A stretch of DNA of 64,000 bases from Tanypteryx hageni (taxonomy: Eukaryota > Arthropoda > Insecta > Odonata > Petaluridae), in NCBI GenBank assembly GCA_028673005.1, contig CM054114.1, positions 13,698,516 through 13,762,515 on the forward strand, given 5' to 3'. Positions 37,301-50,671 of the stretch are shown here, piece by piece; within the stretch, counting starts at the first letter, position 1; the number at the start of each line of letters is the position of its first letter. Position numbers and translations under genes: made by a program. The notes beneath the pieces are model-generated. The model saw nothing but the letters and a program-made list of their open reading frames with translations. It was not told the origin of the DNA and ran no database searches.

Positions 37301-38481
37301 AATTACATGTTCATCAATTACATTTAACAGCAGTATTTTTTATAATTTCTGCACTAACACCCGCCGTTTTGACTAATGGAAATGGCGTCCCTATCTTCAT
37401 CGAAGTCTTAGATACTGTTCTTTGGCTTGCGATAGTGACTTTGAATTGCTGGACGGAATAAATGACTCTTTCTAGTCATTCTCCACTAAAACATGTTTAG
37501 AAATCTCCTTACAAAATTATAGACAGATGACATTACTCCACATTTCGCAATCGTATTTCAGAAGATGGGCGATTGTACGGGACGCAGTGACTGTGTCATC
37601 AATTTTTCGTTTAACAATATCCCAACGAAATATTTTTAAATTTCTCAAGTATCGGAACTCTAAAAATAAAAATTATTATTCCAGGATACATGAATATCAT
37701 AGCGGCATATATAGAGACCTCGAAATCCAATACACTAACTGGTCCTTTCCAAGTCATTGTTTTAAACTAGGGTTCAATCCTTTGAAATCCAAGAGTTGAC
37801 AAAAATTTTGCAATTGATAAGTGCAATCATAACGCTAATCATATAATTTCGTTGGTTTCAATTCATTTATCAAATTATTTACAATGAATCTAACACACAG
37901 TTTCGTAAAATCGGATGCAGCTGAACTACTTAAAAAATATGCAAAGTAGAATATTAGTTTGTTCGTTAAAGATAATTTAAAACTATTTTGATAACTTAAC
38001 TTCGCTTAATAAATTCGCAATTATTTGATGTGCGATACCATTTACAACATTCAGTTTATATTGCAGAAATAAGAAAAGGGGTACCTGATTTATGTTAAAA
38101 TGGGAAACGAGTGGAGGATGTCTTGATCATTAAAATATATTGCAAAAACCTTATTATTGAGGAATGCTAAATGGCGCTTTTTTTCTACATAATCGTTGTC
38201 ATTCGAAGCCATATGTGACGCTTCCGCAGCCATGTTTGTTACATTTGTTCAAGCATTTATCGAATGATTGATTGCATTTGATAGGTAGACTTAAAACACG
38301 GGGTTTTTAAGCGGCCACCTTATGAAGATAGACCGTTCCGCATTTCTACGAAGCATAACTTCGCAACGGATCAGCTTCTGATTTATTCCTATCCCGATGT
38401 CAGACTCTCCGTTGACGAAAATTAGGAAAAATGAATCTGTACAATTTGTGCCTCTAAGGAAGATTTTATTATTTGCTAACT
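34386..38481. repeat. Array unit 8
   Basis: This is a complete unit of 4,096 bp. It matches unit 6 up to about 37,375 and then diverges, which marks the right end of the 8,193-bp duplication. Confidence 0.95.
34495..35108 (-). CDS. 17-residue-repeat protein, main exon, unit 8
   Basis: The frame is intact and identical in translation to unit 6. It shares the 1-bp deletion in the candidate upstream exon with units 6 and 9. Confidence 0.55.
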
Positions 38482-41400
38482 AAATCAATGCTACAGTTAT
38501 TCATGCAACATAAAAAACAATGGGATTCATGAATAATTAATTGTACATAAATGGTTTTTATCATTCTAACTCGTATCGAATGAGGAGTTATTAGTTTTTA
38601 GGCATTGATGGAATCAGTCCAGGCTTCTCCTCCAGGTCATCTGAATTGCCAGAAGTCAAATCGAGTTCTCCAACCGATGGAGTATTTAGAGATTCGGATG
38701 TACTTCCGATAAATTTCCAAATGTCAGGAAATTTATCTCCAATAAGTTCAAAGTTATTAGGTGCATTCATGTTGGAGTTGGGTAAATGTATTGTGATGGC
38801 GTCTGCGCTACTCCCGCTGAAACCTCCGGGCCCGGCAGATACGGCTTTGGAATCAGTTTTAGATCCGGATATCCCTCCTGGGCCAGCGGATAAAGATTTT
38901 GCTTCCGAGGTTGAGCCTGAGATACCTCCTGGAACGGAAGAAAAGGAATTGGCGCCCGCGTTAGCCCCGGTGATGGTATCTGGACCGGCATTCGTAGTAG
39001 GGGCGCCCGTGTTAGAGCCGGAAATGCCTAATGGTGCAGTTGTCAGTGGGTTTGCTCCGGAGATTGAGGCGGAAATTCCTTTCGAAACCTCGGTGTCATT
39101 CGCTAAGGAAATATCTGAAGGCACATCGTATTTCCCGTCGGATCCAACGCTTGAAGGGCTAATTCCTGCATTCATGTTGTTAGAGCCAGCATTTCCTGGC
39201 AATGCTGCAAGTTATAAGAAAATTAGAGAAATCTTTATTTTCTGAATAAAAAAATCATGAATTTCTTGATTCACCTAGTGACCGCAGATTACTCTCGATG
39301 CGTTAAGTAGGAATGTAAACAGAACATGTGCTTAAACATTTATCGTGATCTCAAATACGATTCCACCCTAAGGAAAGATATATGTTATGATTATCATGAG
39401 CAAAACGAGCTATGCATATATACAAAATTTTAGTTTTCTTAAAGAATCCTTTCCATTTCAATGACGAAAATTAATCACTGGTGACGATTCCGTAAAAACT
39501 CAAAAACTTCCATTTCGATAAATTGCCATTATATTTATTATTGATAGTATCATTCAATTGCAGCTGAGTTAAATTAGATGTGCCCGGAAAAATAACCTTT
39601 TGATTCAATCTGGGCCAAAATGGCACACAATGCCACCAATAACCAAATTGCCACCCGGATCATCCTTCAAAATCGAGGAATACTAAAAAAAAAGCTCACT
39701 GTCTTCCACACAAGCTCCAAAGGTTTAGGAGACTCGAAGCGTCAGCACACCTCGGCGACGACCATACGAATGGTTGAAGAAAAAATCAAGGGCTGGCGAG
39801 CAATAACTGCATTGTGAAATGTTTTACGTCAGCTGGGTACTGGCTCGTAGAAATGTAATAAAACAGCGATTCACGGTATCCATAATCCGTTTATGCGGTT
39901 TCATAGAATCTTCTTAATGTGGCATTTTTGCTAATGACGCGTTTTCTGAGTGATTCTCTGAGAATTTCGACTTGGACTTCGGAATCCGCTTAAATTATTA
40001 TTTCTAAAAGGAGATACAGGTAAAATTGATACTAGAACGTAAATTTACTTTGGAGTCTTTGAAATTCTCTATTTTAAAACATCCGACACAATTGAAAAAT
40101 TTAATATTGCGTATTTTTATTTCATCTATAACGCATTGAAAACATGGAGTTTTCTTCCATTATGCCAGTCCGCAATCATAACGTATGCCGTTTGTTTAAA
40201 AAGTTTATAACATCCTAAGTTACGAAACCAATTGAAACAACGATAAATTTTTTAATGCAGAGGTTGAGTGTAAAAAATGCCATCTCGATTGAGATTGAGT
40301 TCCGTCGTTATTTTCCGTTTGGCTTTAAACGGATATTAAAATTTCATAATGACCAGCCTCTTTGTAATCGTTATCAGAGTTAGATTATATTTGTTCACAA
40401 TGACTGTATTAACGAAAGCGAAATTCTATTTATTTCCATGTATTGGCAAGTAGGATTATTATCTATTAAATATTAATCCACTGTGGGTGATTGTTTTATA
40501 AATGATCCCTTTAATTTTTAAAACGATTTGAAAGATTTACTAGAAAAGTATATAGTACGATTTTCTTGAATCAACATTTGCCGCTATTTATTAAATCGTT
40601 GTTTACAAATATTTTCAAACTTCATGGTATCTGCTGAATCAATTCCAGCTTTCAGACATGCAATATATACGTATTTCGTAGTAGCTTTTTATATGTACAA
40701 AATATTAACCAGTGCACTTATACACTTAAGCTTACTTAGTGCTATATTTAAACTGACGTCATTTCAGGGGGGTTTCTTATTAGACCCAATATGGCAATAA
40801 TTCAGGAAAGGCACATGCGATATTTCGTTATCAAATTTAAAAGACTTGCTTACTTTTCATATGCATGCTCTTATGGAAAGCTATGGCGGTATTGTTGTTA
40901 ATTGGAGTGATTATATAAGACGTACCGTTCGTATGATGACATTCCTTTTTCAGTGACAGTAATATTGTTCTTCTAAAGCAGTCCAGTCATAGAAATATTT
41001 TGGGCAGGTGGATGATCCCGGATATTTTCCGACCAGAATATATAATTCATAGTGCCTTTCTCAGAACCAGACAACAACATTTTCATAGCGTTTGCACACT
41101 CATTATTTTCCTCATTATTGTACTTCAGATCAACCTGGTAGCTTAGGTAAACTAATGGAATGTTTGCAATTGCAAGGTACATATTCTTACAAATCAGAAT
41201 ATGAAAGAGCATTCACGCCAGTGTTCTGGTAAATCGACGATATCGTTATCATAAGAAATGAAACATAAATGCTGCCATATGTTTACCAATTGTATTTATA
41301 TTCATTTAAACGTTATATTTGTCATTTCAAAATTTTATAAACTTAATTTTCGAATTTTTACGAAGCGACATTATTCAAATAGAGCGATTGGGAAATAATT

Positions 41401-42576
41401 ACATGTTCATCAATTACATTTAACAGCAGTATTTTTTATATTTTCTGCAATAACACCCGCCGTTTTGACTAATGTAAATGGCGTCCTTATCTTCATGGAA
41501 ATCTTAGATACGGTTCGTTGGCTTGCGATAGTGCCTTTAAATTGCTGGACGGAATAAATGACTCTTTCTAGTCATTCTCCCCTAAAACATGTTTAGAAAT
41601 CTCCTTACAAAATTATAGACAGATGACATTACTCCACATTTCGCAATCGTATTTCTGAAATGGACGATTGTACGGGACGCAGTGGCTGTGTCATCAATTT
41701 TTCGTTTAACAATATCCCAACGAAATATTTTTAAATTTCTCAAGTATCGGAACTCTAAAAATAAAAATTATTATTCCAGGATACATGAATATCATAGCGG
41801 CATATATAGAGACCTCGAACTCCAATACACTAACTGGTCCTTTACAAGTCATTGTTTTAAACTAGGGTTCATTCCTTTGAAATCCAAGAGTTGACAAAAA
41901 TTTTGCAATTGAAAAGTGCAATCATAACGCTAATCATATTATTTCGTTGGTTTCAATTCATTTATCAAATTATTTACAATGAATCTAACACACAGTTTCG
42001 TAAAATCGGATGCAGCTGAACTACTTAAAAAATATGCAAAGTAGAATATTAGTTTGTTCGTTAAAGATAATTTAAAACTATTTTGATAACTTAACTTCGC
42101 TTAATACATTCGCAATTATTTGATGTGCGATACCATTTACAACATTCAGTTTATATTTCAGAAATAAGAAAAGTGTTACCTGATTTATGTTAAAATGGGA
42201 AACGAGTGGAGGATGACTTGATCATTAAAATATATTGCAAAAACCTTATTATTGAGGAATGCTAAATGGCGCTTTTTTTCTACATAATCGTTGTCATTCG
42301 AAGCCATATGTGACGCATCCGCAGCCATGTTTGTTACATTTGTTCAAGCATTTATCGAATGATTGATTGCATTTGATAGGTAGACTTAAAACATGGGGTT
42401 TTTAAGCGGCCCCCTTATGAAGATAGACCGTTCCGCATTTCTACGAAGCATAACTTCGCAACGGATCAGCTTCTGATTTATTCCTATCCCGATGTCAGAC
42501 TCTCCGTTGACGAAAATTAGGAAAAATGAATCTGTACAATTTGTGCCCCTAAGAAATATTTTATTATTTGCTAACT
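38482..42576. repeat. Array unit 9
   Basis: This is a complete unit of 4,095 bp. The coding block resembles units 6 and 8. The spacer right of about 40,700 shifts toward the right-hand subfamily, with a GGGGGG run and a 2-bp loss near 41,658. It is therefore a mosaic of the two array subfamilies. Confidence 0.95.
38591..39204 (-). CDS. 17-residue-repeat protein, main exon, unit 9
   Basis: The frame is intact. It has the unit 6 set of replacements plus V33L. The candidate upstream exon has the 1-bp deletion. Confidence 0.55.
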
Positions 42577-45500
42577 AAATCAATGCTACAGTTATTCACG
42601 CAACATAAAAAACAATGGGATTCATGAATAATTAATTGTCACATAAATGGTTTTTATCATTCTAACTCGTATCGAATGAGGAGTTATTAGTTTTTAGGCA
42701 TTGATGGAATCAGTCCAGGCTTCTCCTCTTGGTCATCTGAATTGCCAGAAGTCAAATCGATTTCTCCAACCGATGGAGTATTTAGAGATTCGGATGTACT
42801 TCCGATAAATTTCCAAATGTCAGGAAATTTATCTCCAATAAGTTCAAAGTTATTAGGTGCATTCATGTTGGAGTTGGGTAAATGTATTGTGATGGCGTCT
42901 GCGCTACTCCCGCTGAAACCTCCGGGCCCGGCAGATACGGCTTTGGAATCAGCTTTAGATCCGGATATCCCTCCTGGGCCAGCGGATAACGATTTTGCTT
43001 CCGATTTTGAGCCTGAGATACCTCCTGGAACGGAAGAAAAGGAATTGGCGCCCGCGTTAGCCCCGGTGATGGTATCTGGACCGGCATTCGTAGTAGGGGC
43101 GCCCGTGTTAGAGGCGGAAATGCCTAATGGTGCAGTTGTCAGTGGGTTTGCTCCGGAGATTGAGGCGGAAATTCCTTTCGACTCCTCGGTGTCATTCTCT
43201 ACGGAAATATCTGAAGGCACATCGTATTTCCCGTCGGATCCAACGCTTGAAGGGCTTATTCCTGCATTCCTGTTGTTAGAGCCAGCATTTCCTGACAATG
43301 CTGCAAGTTATAAGAAAATTAGAGAAATCTTTATTTTCTGAATAAAAAAATCATGAATTTCTTGATTCACCTAGTGACCGCAGATTACTCTCGATGCGTT
43401 AAGTAGGAATGTAAACAGAACATGTGCGTTAAACCTTTATCGTGATCTCAAATACGATTCCACCCTAAGGAAGGATATATGTTATGATTATCATGAGCAA
43501 AACGAGCTATGCATATATACAAAGTTTTAGTTTTCTTAAAGAATCCTTTCCATTTCAATGACGAAAATTAATCACTGGTGACGATTCCGTAAAAACTCAA
43601 AAACTTCCATTTCGATAAATTGCCATTATATTTATTATTGATAGTATCATTCAATTGCAGCTGAGTTAAATTAGATGTGCCCGGAAAACTACCCTTTTGA
43701 TTCAATCTGGGCCAAAATGGCACACAATGCCACCAATAACCAAGTTGCCACCCAGATCATCCTTCAAAATCGAGGAATACTAAAAAAAAGCTCACTGTCT
43801 TCCACACAAGGTCCAAAGGTTTAGGAGACACGAAGCGTCAGCACACCTCGGCGACGACCATACGAATCGTTGAAGAAAAAATCAAGGGCTGGCGAGCAAT
43901 AACTGCATTGTGAAATGTTTTACGTCAGCTGGGTACTGGCTCGTAGAAATGTAATAAAACAGCGATTCACGGTATCCATAATCCGTTTATGCGGTTTCAT
44001 AGAATCTTCTTAATGTGGTATTTTTGCTAATGACGCGTTTTCTGAGTGATTCTCTGAGAATTTCGACTTGGACTTCGGAATCCGCTTAAATTATTACTTC
44101 TAAATGGAATTAAAGGTAAAATTGATACTAGAACGTACATTTACTTTGGAGTCTTTGAAATTCTCTATTTTAAAACATCCGACACAATTGAAAAATTTGA
44201 TATTGCGTATTTTTATTTCATCTATAACGCATTGAAAACATGGAGTTTTCTTCCATTATGCCAGTCCGCAATCATAACGTATGCCGTTTGTTTAAAGAGT
44301 TTATACCATCCTAAGTTACGAAACCAATTGAAACAACGATAAATTTTTTAAGGCAGTGGTAGAGTGTGAAAAATGCCACTCGATTAAGATTGAGTTCCGT
44401 CGTTATTTTCCGTTTGGCTTTAAACAGATATTAAAATTTCATCATGACCAGCCTCTTTGTAAACGTTATCAGAGTTAGTTTATGTTTGTTCACAATGACT
44501 GTATTAACGAAAGCGAAATTTTATTTATTTCCATGTATTGGCAAGATGGATTATTATCTATTAAATATTAATCCACTGTGGGTGATTGTTTTATAAATGA
44601 TCGCTTTAATTTTTATACGATTTCAAAGACTTACTAGAAAAGTATATACTACGATATTCTTGAATCAACATTTGCCGCTATTTATTAAATCGTTGTTTAC
44701 AAATATTTGCAAACTTCATGATATCTGCTGAATCAATTCCAGCTTTCAGACATGCAATATATACGTATTTCGTAGTAGCTTTTTATATGTACAAAATAAT
44801 AACCAGTGCACTTATACACTAAAGCTTACTTAGTGCTATATTTAAACTGACGTCATTTCAGGGGGGTTTCTTATTAGACCCAATATGGCAATAATTCAGG
44901 AAAGGCACATGCGATATTTCGTTATCAATTTTAAAAGACTTGCCTACTTTTCATATGCATGCTCTTATGGAAAGCTATGGCGGTATTGTTGTTAATTGGA
45001 GTGATTATATAAGACGTACCGTTCGTATGATGACATTCCTTTTTCAGTGACAGTAATATTGTTCTTCTAAAGCAGACCAGTCATAGAAATATTTTGGGCA
45101 GGTGGATGATCCCGGATATTTTCCGACCAGAATATATAATTCATAGTGCCTTTCTCAGAACCAGACAACAACATTTTCATAGCGTTTGCACACTCATTAT
45201 TTTCCTCATTATTGTACTTCAGATCAACCCGGTAGCTTAGGTAAACTAATGGAATGTTTGCAATTGCAAGGTACATATTCTTACAAATCAGAATATGAAA
45301 GAGCATTCACGCCAGTGTTCTGGTAAATCGACGATATTGTTATCATAGGAAATGAAACATAAATGCTGCCATATGTTTACCAATTGTATTTATATTTATT
45401 TAAACGTTATATTTGTCATTTCAAAATTTTATAAACTTAATTTTCGAATTTTTACGAAGCGACATTATTCAAATAGAGCGATTGGGAAATAATTACATGT

Positions 45501-46670
45501 TCATCAATTACATTTAACAGCAGTATTTTTTATATTTTCTGCAATAACACCCACCGTTTTGACTAATGTAAATGGCGTCCTTATCTTCATGGAAATCTTA
45601 GATACGGTTCGTTGGCTTGCGATAGTGCCTTTAAATTGCTGGACGGAATAAATGACTCTTTCTAGTCATTCTCCCCTAAAACATGTTTAGAAATCTCCTT
45701 ACAAAATTATAGACAGATGACATTACTCCACATTTCGCAATCGTATTTCTGAAATGGACGATTGTACGGGACGCAGTGGCTGTGTCATCAATTTTTCGTT
45801 TAACAATATCCCAACGAAATATTTTTAAATTTCTCAAGTATCGGAACTCTAAAAATAAAAATTATTATTCCAGGATACATGAATATCATAGCGGCATATA
45901 TAGAGACCTCGAACTCCAATACACTAACTGGTCCTTTACAAGTCATTGTTTTAAACTAGGGTTCATTCCTTTGAAATCCAAGAGTTGACAAAAATTTTGC
46001 AATTGAAAAGTGCAATCATAACGCTAATCATATTATTTCGTTGGTTTTAATTCATTTATCAAATTATTTACAATGAATCTAACACACAGTTTCGTAAAAT
46101 CGAATGCAGCTGAACTACTTGAAAAATATGCAAAGTAGAATATTAGTTTGTTCATTAAGGATAATTTAAAACTATTTTGATATCTTAACTTCGCTTAATA
46201 CATTCGCAATTATTTGATGTGCGATACCATTTACAACATTCAGTTTATATTGCAGAAATAAGAAAAGGGGTACCTGATTTATGTTAAAATGGGAAACGAG
46301 TGGAGGATGTCTTGAACATTAAAATATATTGCAAAAACCTTATTATTGAGGAATGCTAAATGGCGCTTTTTTTCTACATAATCGTTGTCATTCGAAGCCA
46401 TATGTGACGCATCCGCAGCCATGTTTGTTACATTTGTTCAAGCATTTATCGAATGATTGATTGCATTTGATAGGTAGACTTAAACCACGGGGTTTTTAAG
46501 CGGCCACCTTATGAAGATAGACCGTTCCGCGTTTCTACGAAGCATAACTTCGCAACGGATCAGCTTCTGATTTATTCCTATCCCGATGTCAGACTCTCCG
46601 TTGACGAAAATTAGGAAAAATGAATCTGTACAATTTGTGCCTCTAAGGTAGATTTTATTATTTGCTAACT
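42577..46670. repeat. Array unit 10
   Basis: This is a complete unit of 4,094 bp. From about 44,106 rightward it begins the first copy of the 8,092-bp dimer. The candidate exon-1 start codon is lost here (ATG to AGG on the minus strand, near 43,435), and a 1-bp loss frameshifts the 65-codon plus-strand frame. Confidence 0.95.
42687..43300 (-). CDS. 17-residue-repeat protein, main exon, unit 10
   Basis: The frame is intact. Replacements are P2S, M10R, A34E, G62A, T98K, L111I and L180I. Both the codon-10 ATG and the ATG of the candidate upstream exon are lost, so this copy has no evident start codon near the frame. Confidence 0.5.
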
Positions 46671-46779
46671 AAATCAATGCTACAGTTATTCATGCAACAT
46701 AAAAAACAATGGGATTCATGAATAATTAATTGTACATAAATGGTTTTTATCATTCTAACTCGTATCGAATGAGGAGTTA

Positions 46780-47393
46780 TTAGTTTTTAGGCATTGATGG
46801 AATCAGTCCAGGCTTCTCCTCCTGGTCATCTGAATTGCCAGAAGTCAAATCGAGTTCTCCAACCGATGGAGTATTTAGAGATTCGGATGTACTTCCGATA
46901 AATTTCCAAATGTCAGGAAATTTATCTCCAATAAGTTCAAAGTTATTAGGTGCATTCATGTTGGAGTTGGGTAAATGTATTGTGATGGCGTCTGCGCTAC
47001 TCCCGCTGAAACCTCCGGGCCCGGCAGATACGGCTTTGGAATCAGCTTTAGATCCGGATAGCCCTCCTGGGCCAGCGGATAACGATTTTGCTTCCGAGGT
47101 TGAGCCTGAGATACCTCCTGGAACGGAAGAAAAGGAATTGGCGCCCGCGTTAGCCCCGGTGATGGTATCTGGACCGGCATTCGTAGTAGGGGCGCCCGTA
47201 TTAGAGCCGGAAATGCCTAATGGTGCAGTTGTCAGTGGGTTTGCTCCGGAGATTGAGGCGGAAATTCCTTTCGACTCCTCGGTGTCATTCGCTACGGAAA
47301 TATCTGAAGGCACATCGTATTTCCCGTCGGATCCAACGCTTGAAGGGCTTATTCCTGCATTCATGTTGTTGGAGCAAGCATTTCCTGGCAATG
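46780..47393 (-). CDS. Gly/Ser/Ala-rich 17-residue-repeat protein, main exon, unit 11 (reference description)
   Basis: This open frame encodes 203 residues read from TTG; I do not recognise the family. Residues 11-141 fall into a 17-residue period: 11-27, a short 12-residue copy at 28-39, then 40-56, 57-73, 74-90, 91-107, 108-124 and 125-141. The best-preserved copies follow P-G-G-[ILF]-S-G-S near their start. Residues 142-203 are not repetitive and contain FPDIWKFIG, followed by an acidic tail (SDDQEEKPG). There are no Cys residues except a copy-specific G6C. The composition suggests a secreted, low-complexity, mucin- or silk-like polypeptide; this is inference. The first nine codons hold no ATG; the first ATG is codon 10 and is missing in units 2 and 10. 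The 5' edge has CTAAT, a pyrimidine stretch and TTGCAG, which looks like a splice acceptor, so this is probably a second exon. It ends PKN-stop. Confidence 0.6.
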
Positions 47394-47943
47394 CTGCATG
47401 TTATAAGAAAATTAGAGAAATCTTTATTTTCTGAATAAAAAAATCATGAATTTCTTGATTCACCTAGTGACCGCAGATTACTCTCGATGCGTTAAGTAGG
47501 AATGTAAACAGAACATGTGCGTTAAACATTTATCGTGATCTCAAATACGATTCCACCCTAAGGAAAGATATATGTTATGATTATCATGAGCAAAACGAGC
47601 TATGCATATATACAAAGTTTTAGTTTTCTTAAAGAATCCTTTCCATTTCAATGACGAAAATTAATCACTGGTGACGATTCCGTAAAAACTCAAAAACTTC
47701 CATTTCGATAAATTGCCATTATATTTATTATTGATAGTATCATTCAATTGCAGCTGAGTTAAATTAGATGTGCCCGGAAAACTAACCTTTTGATTCAATC
47801 TGGGCCAAAATGGCACACAATGCCACCAATAAACAAGTTGCCACCCGGATCATCCTTCATAATCGAGGAATACTAAAAAAAAGCTCACTGTCTTCCACAC
47901 AAGCTCCAAAGGTTTAGGAGACACGAAGCGTCAGCACACCTCG

Positions 47944-47945
47944 GT
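47944..47945. other. Junction of an ~82-bp deletion in short-type units (unit 11)
   Basis: CACCTCGG|TACTGGC replaces a sequence that in other units has about 82 bp between CTCGG and GGTACTGG; GG is shared at the ends. The same junction is at 56,036/56,037 in unit 13. It removes the second half of the 65-codon plus-strand frame. Confidence 0.85.
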
Positions 47946-50671
47946 ACTGGCTCGTAGAAATGTAATAAAACAGCGATTCACGGTATCCATAATCCGTTTA
48001 TGCGGTTTCATAGAATCTTCTTAATGTGGCATTTTTGCTAATGACGCGTTTTCTGAGTGATTCTCTGAGAATTTCGACTTGGATTTCGGAATCCGCTGAA
48101 ATTATTATTTCTGAATGGAATTACAGGTAAAATTGATACTAGAACGTACATTTACTTTGGAGTCTTTGAAATTCTCTATTTTAAAACATCCGACACAATT
48201 GAAAAATTTGATATTGCGTATTTTTATTTCATCTATAACGCATTGAAAACATGGAGTTTTCTTCCATTATGCCAGTCCGCAATGATAACGTATGCCGTTT
48301 GTTTAGGAAGTTTATACCATTCTAAGTTACGAAACCAATTGAAACAACGATAAATTTTTTAAGGCAGTGGTAGAGTGTGAAAAATGCCACTCGATTGAGA
48401 TTGAGTTCCGTCGTTATTTTCAGTTTGGCTTTAAACGGATATTAAAATTTCATCATGACCAGCCTCTTTGTAAACGTTATCAGAGTTAGATTATGTTTGT
48501 TCACAATGACTGTATTAACGAAAGCGAAATTTTATTTATTTCCATGTATTGGCAAGATGGATTATTATCTATTAATATTAATCTACTGCTGGTGATTGTT
48601 TTATAAATGATCCCTTTAATTTTTTATACGATTTCAAAGACTTACTAGAAAAGTATATACTACGATTTTCTTGAATCAACATTTGCCGCTATTTATTAAA
48701 TCGTTGTTTACAAATATTTGCAAAATTCATGAATCAATTCTTGCTTTCAGACATGCAATATATACGTATTTCGTAGTAGCTTTTTATATGTAAAAAATAT
48801 TAACCAGTGCACTTATACACTAAAGCTTACTTAATGCTATATTTAAACTGACGTCATTTCAGGGGGTTTTTTTATTAGACCCAATATGGCAATAATTCAG
48901 GAAAGGGACATGCGATATTTCGTTATCAAATTTAAAAGACTTGCTTATTTTTCATATGCATGCTCTTATAGAAAGCTATGGCGGTATTGTTGTTAATTGG
49001 AGTGATTATATAAGACGTACCGTTCGTATGATGACATTCCATGTTCAGTGACAGTATTATTGTTCTTCTAAAGCAGACCAGTCATAGAAATATTTTGGGC
49101 AAGTGTATGATCGCGGATATTTTCCGACCAGAATTTTTATTTATAGTGCCTTTCTCAAAACCAGACAACAACATTTTTATAGCGTTTGCACACTCATTAT
49201 TTTCCTCATTATTGTACTTCAGATTAACCCGGTAGCTTAGGTAAACTAATGGAATGTTTGCAATTGCAAGGTACATATTCTTACAAATCAGAATATGAAA
49301 GAGCATTCACGCCAGTGTTCTGGTAAATCGACGATATCGTTATCATAGGAAATGAAACATAAATGCTGCCATATGTTTACCAATTGTATTTATATTTATT
49401 TAAACGTTATATTTGTCTTTTCAAAATTTTATAAACTTAATTTTCGAATTTTTACGAAGAGACATTATTCAAATAGAGCGATTGGGATATAATTACATGT
49501 TCATCAATTACATTTAACAGCAGTATTTTTTATATTTTCTGCACTAACACCCGCCGTTTCTACTAATGTAAATGGCGTCCCTATCTTCATTGAAATCTTA
49601 GATACGGTTCGTTGGCTTGCGATAGTGCCTTTAAATTGCTGGACGGTATAAATGACTCTTTCTAGTCATTCTCCACTAAAACATGTTTAGAAATCTCCTT
49701 ACAAAATTATAGACAGATGACATTACTCCACATTTCGCAATCGTATTTCAGAAGATGGACGATTGTACTGGACGCAGTGACTGTGTCATCAATTTTTCGT
49801 TTAACAATATCCCAACGAAATATTTTTAAATTTTTCAAGTATCGGAACTCTAAAAATAAAAATTATTATTCCAGGATACATGAATATCATAGCGGCATAT
49901 ATAGAGACCTCGAACTCCAATACACTAACTGGTCCTTTACAAGTCAATGTTTTAAACTAGGGTTCATTCCTTTGAAATCCAAGAGTTGACAAAAATTTTG
50001 CAATTGAAATGTGCAATCATAACGCTAATCATATTATTTCGTTGGTTTCAATTCATTTATCAAATTATTTACAATGAATCTAACACACAGTTTCGTAAAA
50101 TCGAATGCAGCTGAAATACTTGAAAAATATGCAAAGTAGAATATTAGTTTGTTCATTAAGGATAATTTAAAACTATTTTGATATCTTAACTTCGCTTAAT
50201 ACATTCGCAATTATTTGATGTGCGATACCATTTACAACATTCAGTTTATATTGCAGAAATAAGAAAAGGGGTACCTGATTTATGTTAAAATGGGAAACGA
50301 GTGGAGGATGTCTTGATCATTAAAATATATTGCAAAAACCTTATTATTGAGGAATGCTAAATGGCGCTTTTTTTCTACATAATCGTTGTCATTCGAAGCC
50401 ATATGTGACGCTTCCGCAGCCATGTTTGTTACATTTGTTCAAGCATTTATCGAATGATTGATTGCATTTGATAGGTAGACTTAAAACACGGGGTTTTTAA
50501 GCGGCCACCTTATGAAGATAGACCGTTCCGCATTTCTACGAAGCATAACTTCGTAACGGATCAGCTTCTGATTTATTCCTATCCCGATGTCAGACTCTCC
50601 GTTGAAGAAAATTAGGAAAAATGAATCTGTACAATTTGTGCCTCTAAGGAAGATTTTATTATTTGCTAACT

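Larger units (their letters stand above)
29146..37375. repeat. 8,193-bp two-unit block, second copy
   Basis: Counterpart of the block starting at 20,953. The match ends at the C/T difference at 37,376, after which unit 8 follows a different subfamily. Confidence 0.85.
46671..50671. repeat. Array unit 11, short type
   Basis: This unit is 4,001 bp. It lacks about 82 bp at 47,944/47,945 and about 10 bp near 48,731 relative to other units. Unit 13 shares both deletions, and both units belong to the same position in the 8,092-bp dimer. Confidence 0.95.

Noticed and set aside
46956..47180. A 74-codon minus-strand frame (MPVQIPSPG...) inside the repeat block
   Set aside because: It is a shadow frame of the low-complexity repeat region. 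Its opening comes from the same base composition.
46835..47434. A 199-codon plus-strand open frame opposite the repeat-protein frame in most units
   Set aside because: It is the exact antisense of a Gly/Ser/Ala/Asn/Pro-rich frame whose codons rarely give stops on the other strand. It is stopped in unit 1 and shortened in unit 4, and has no promoter or splice support.
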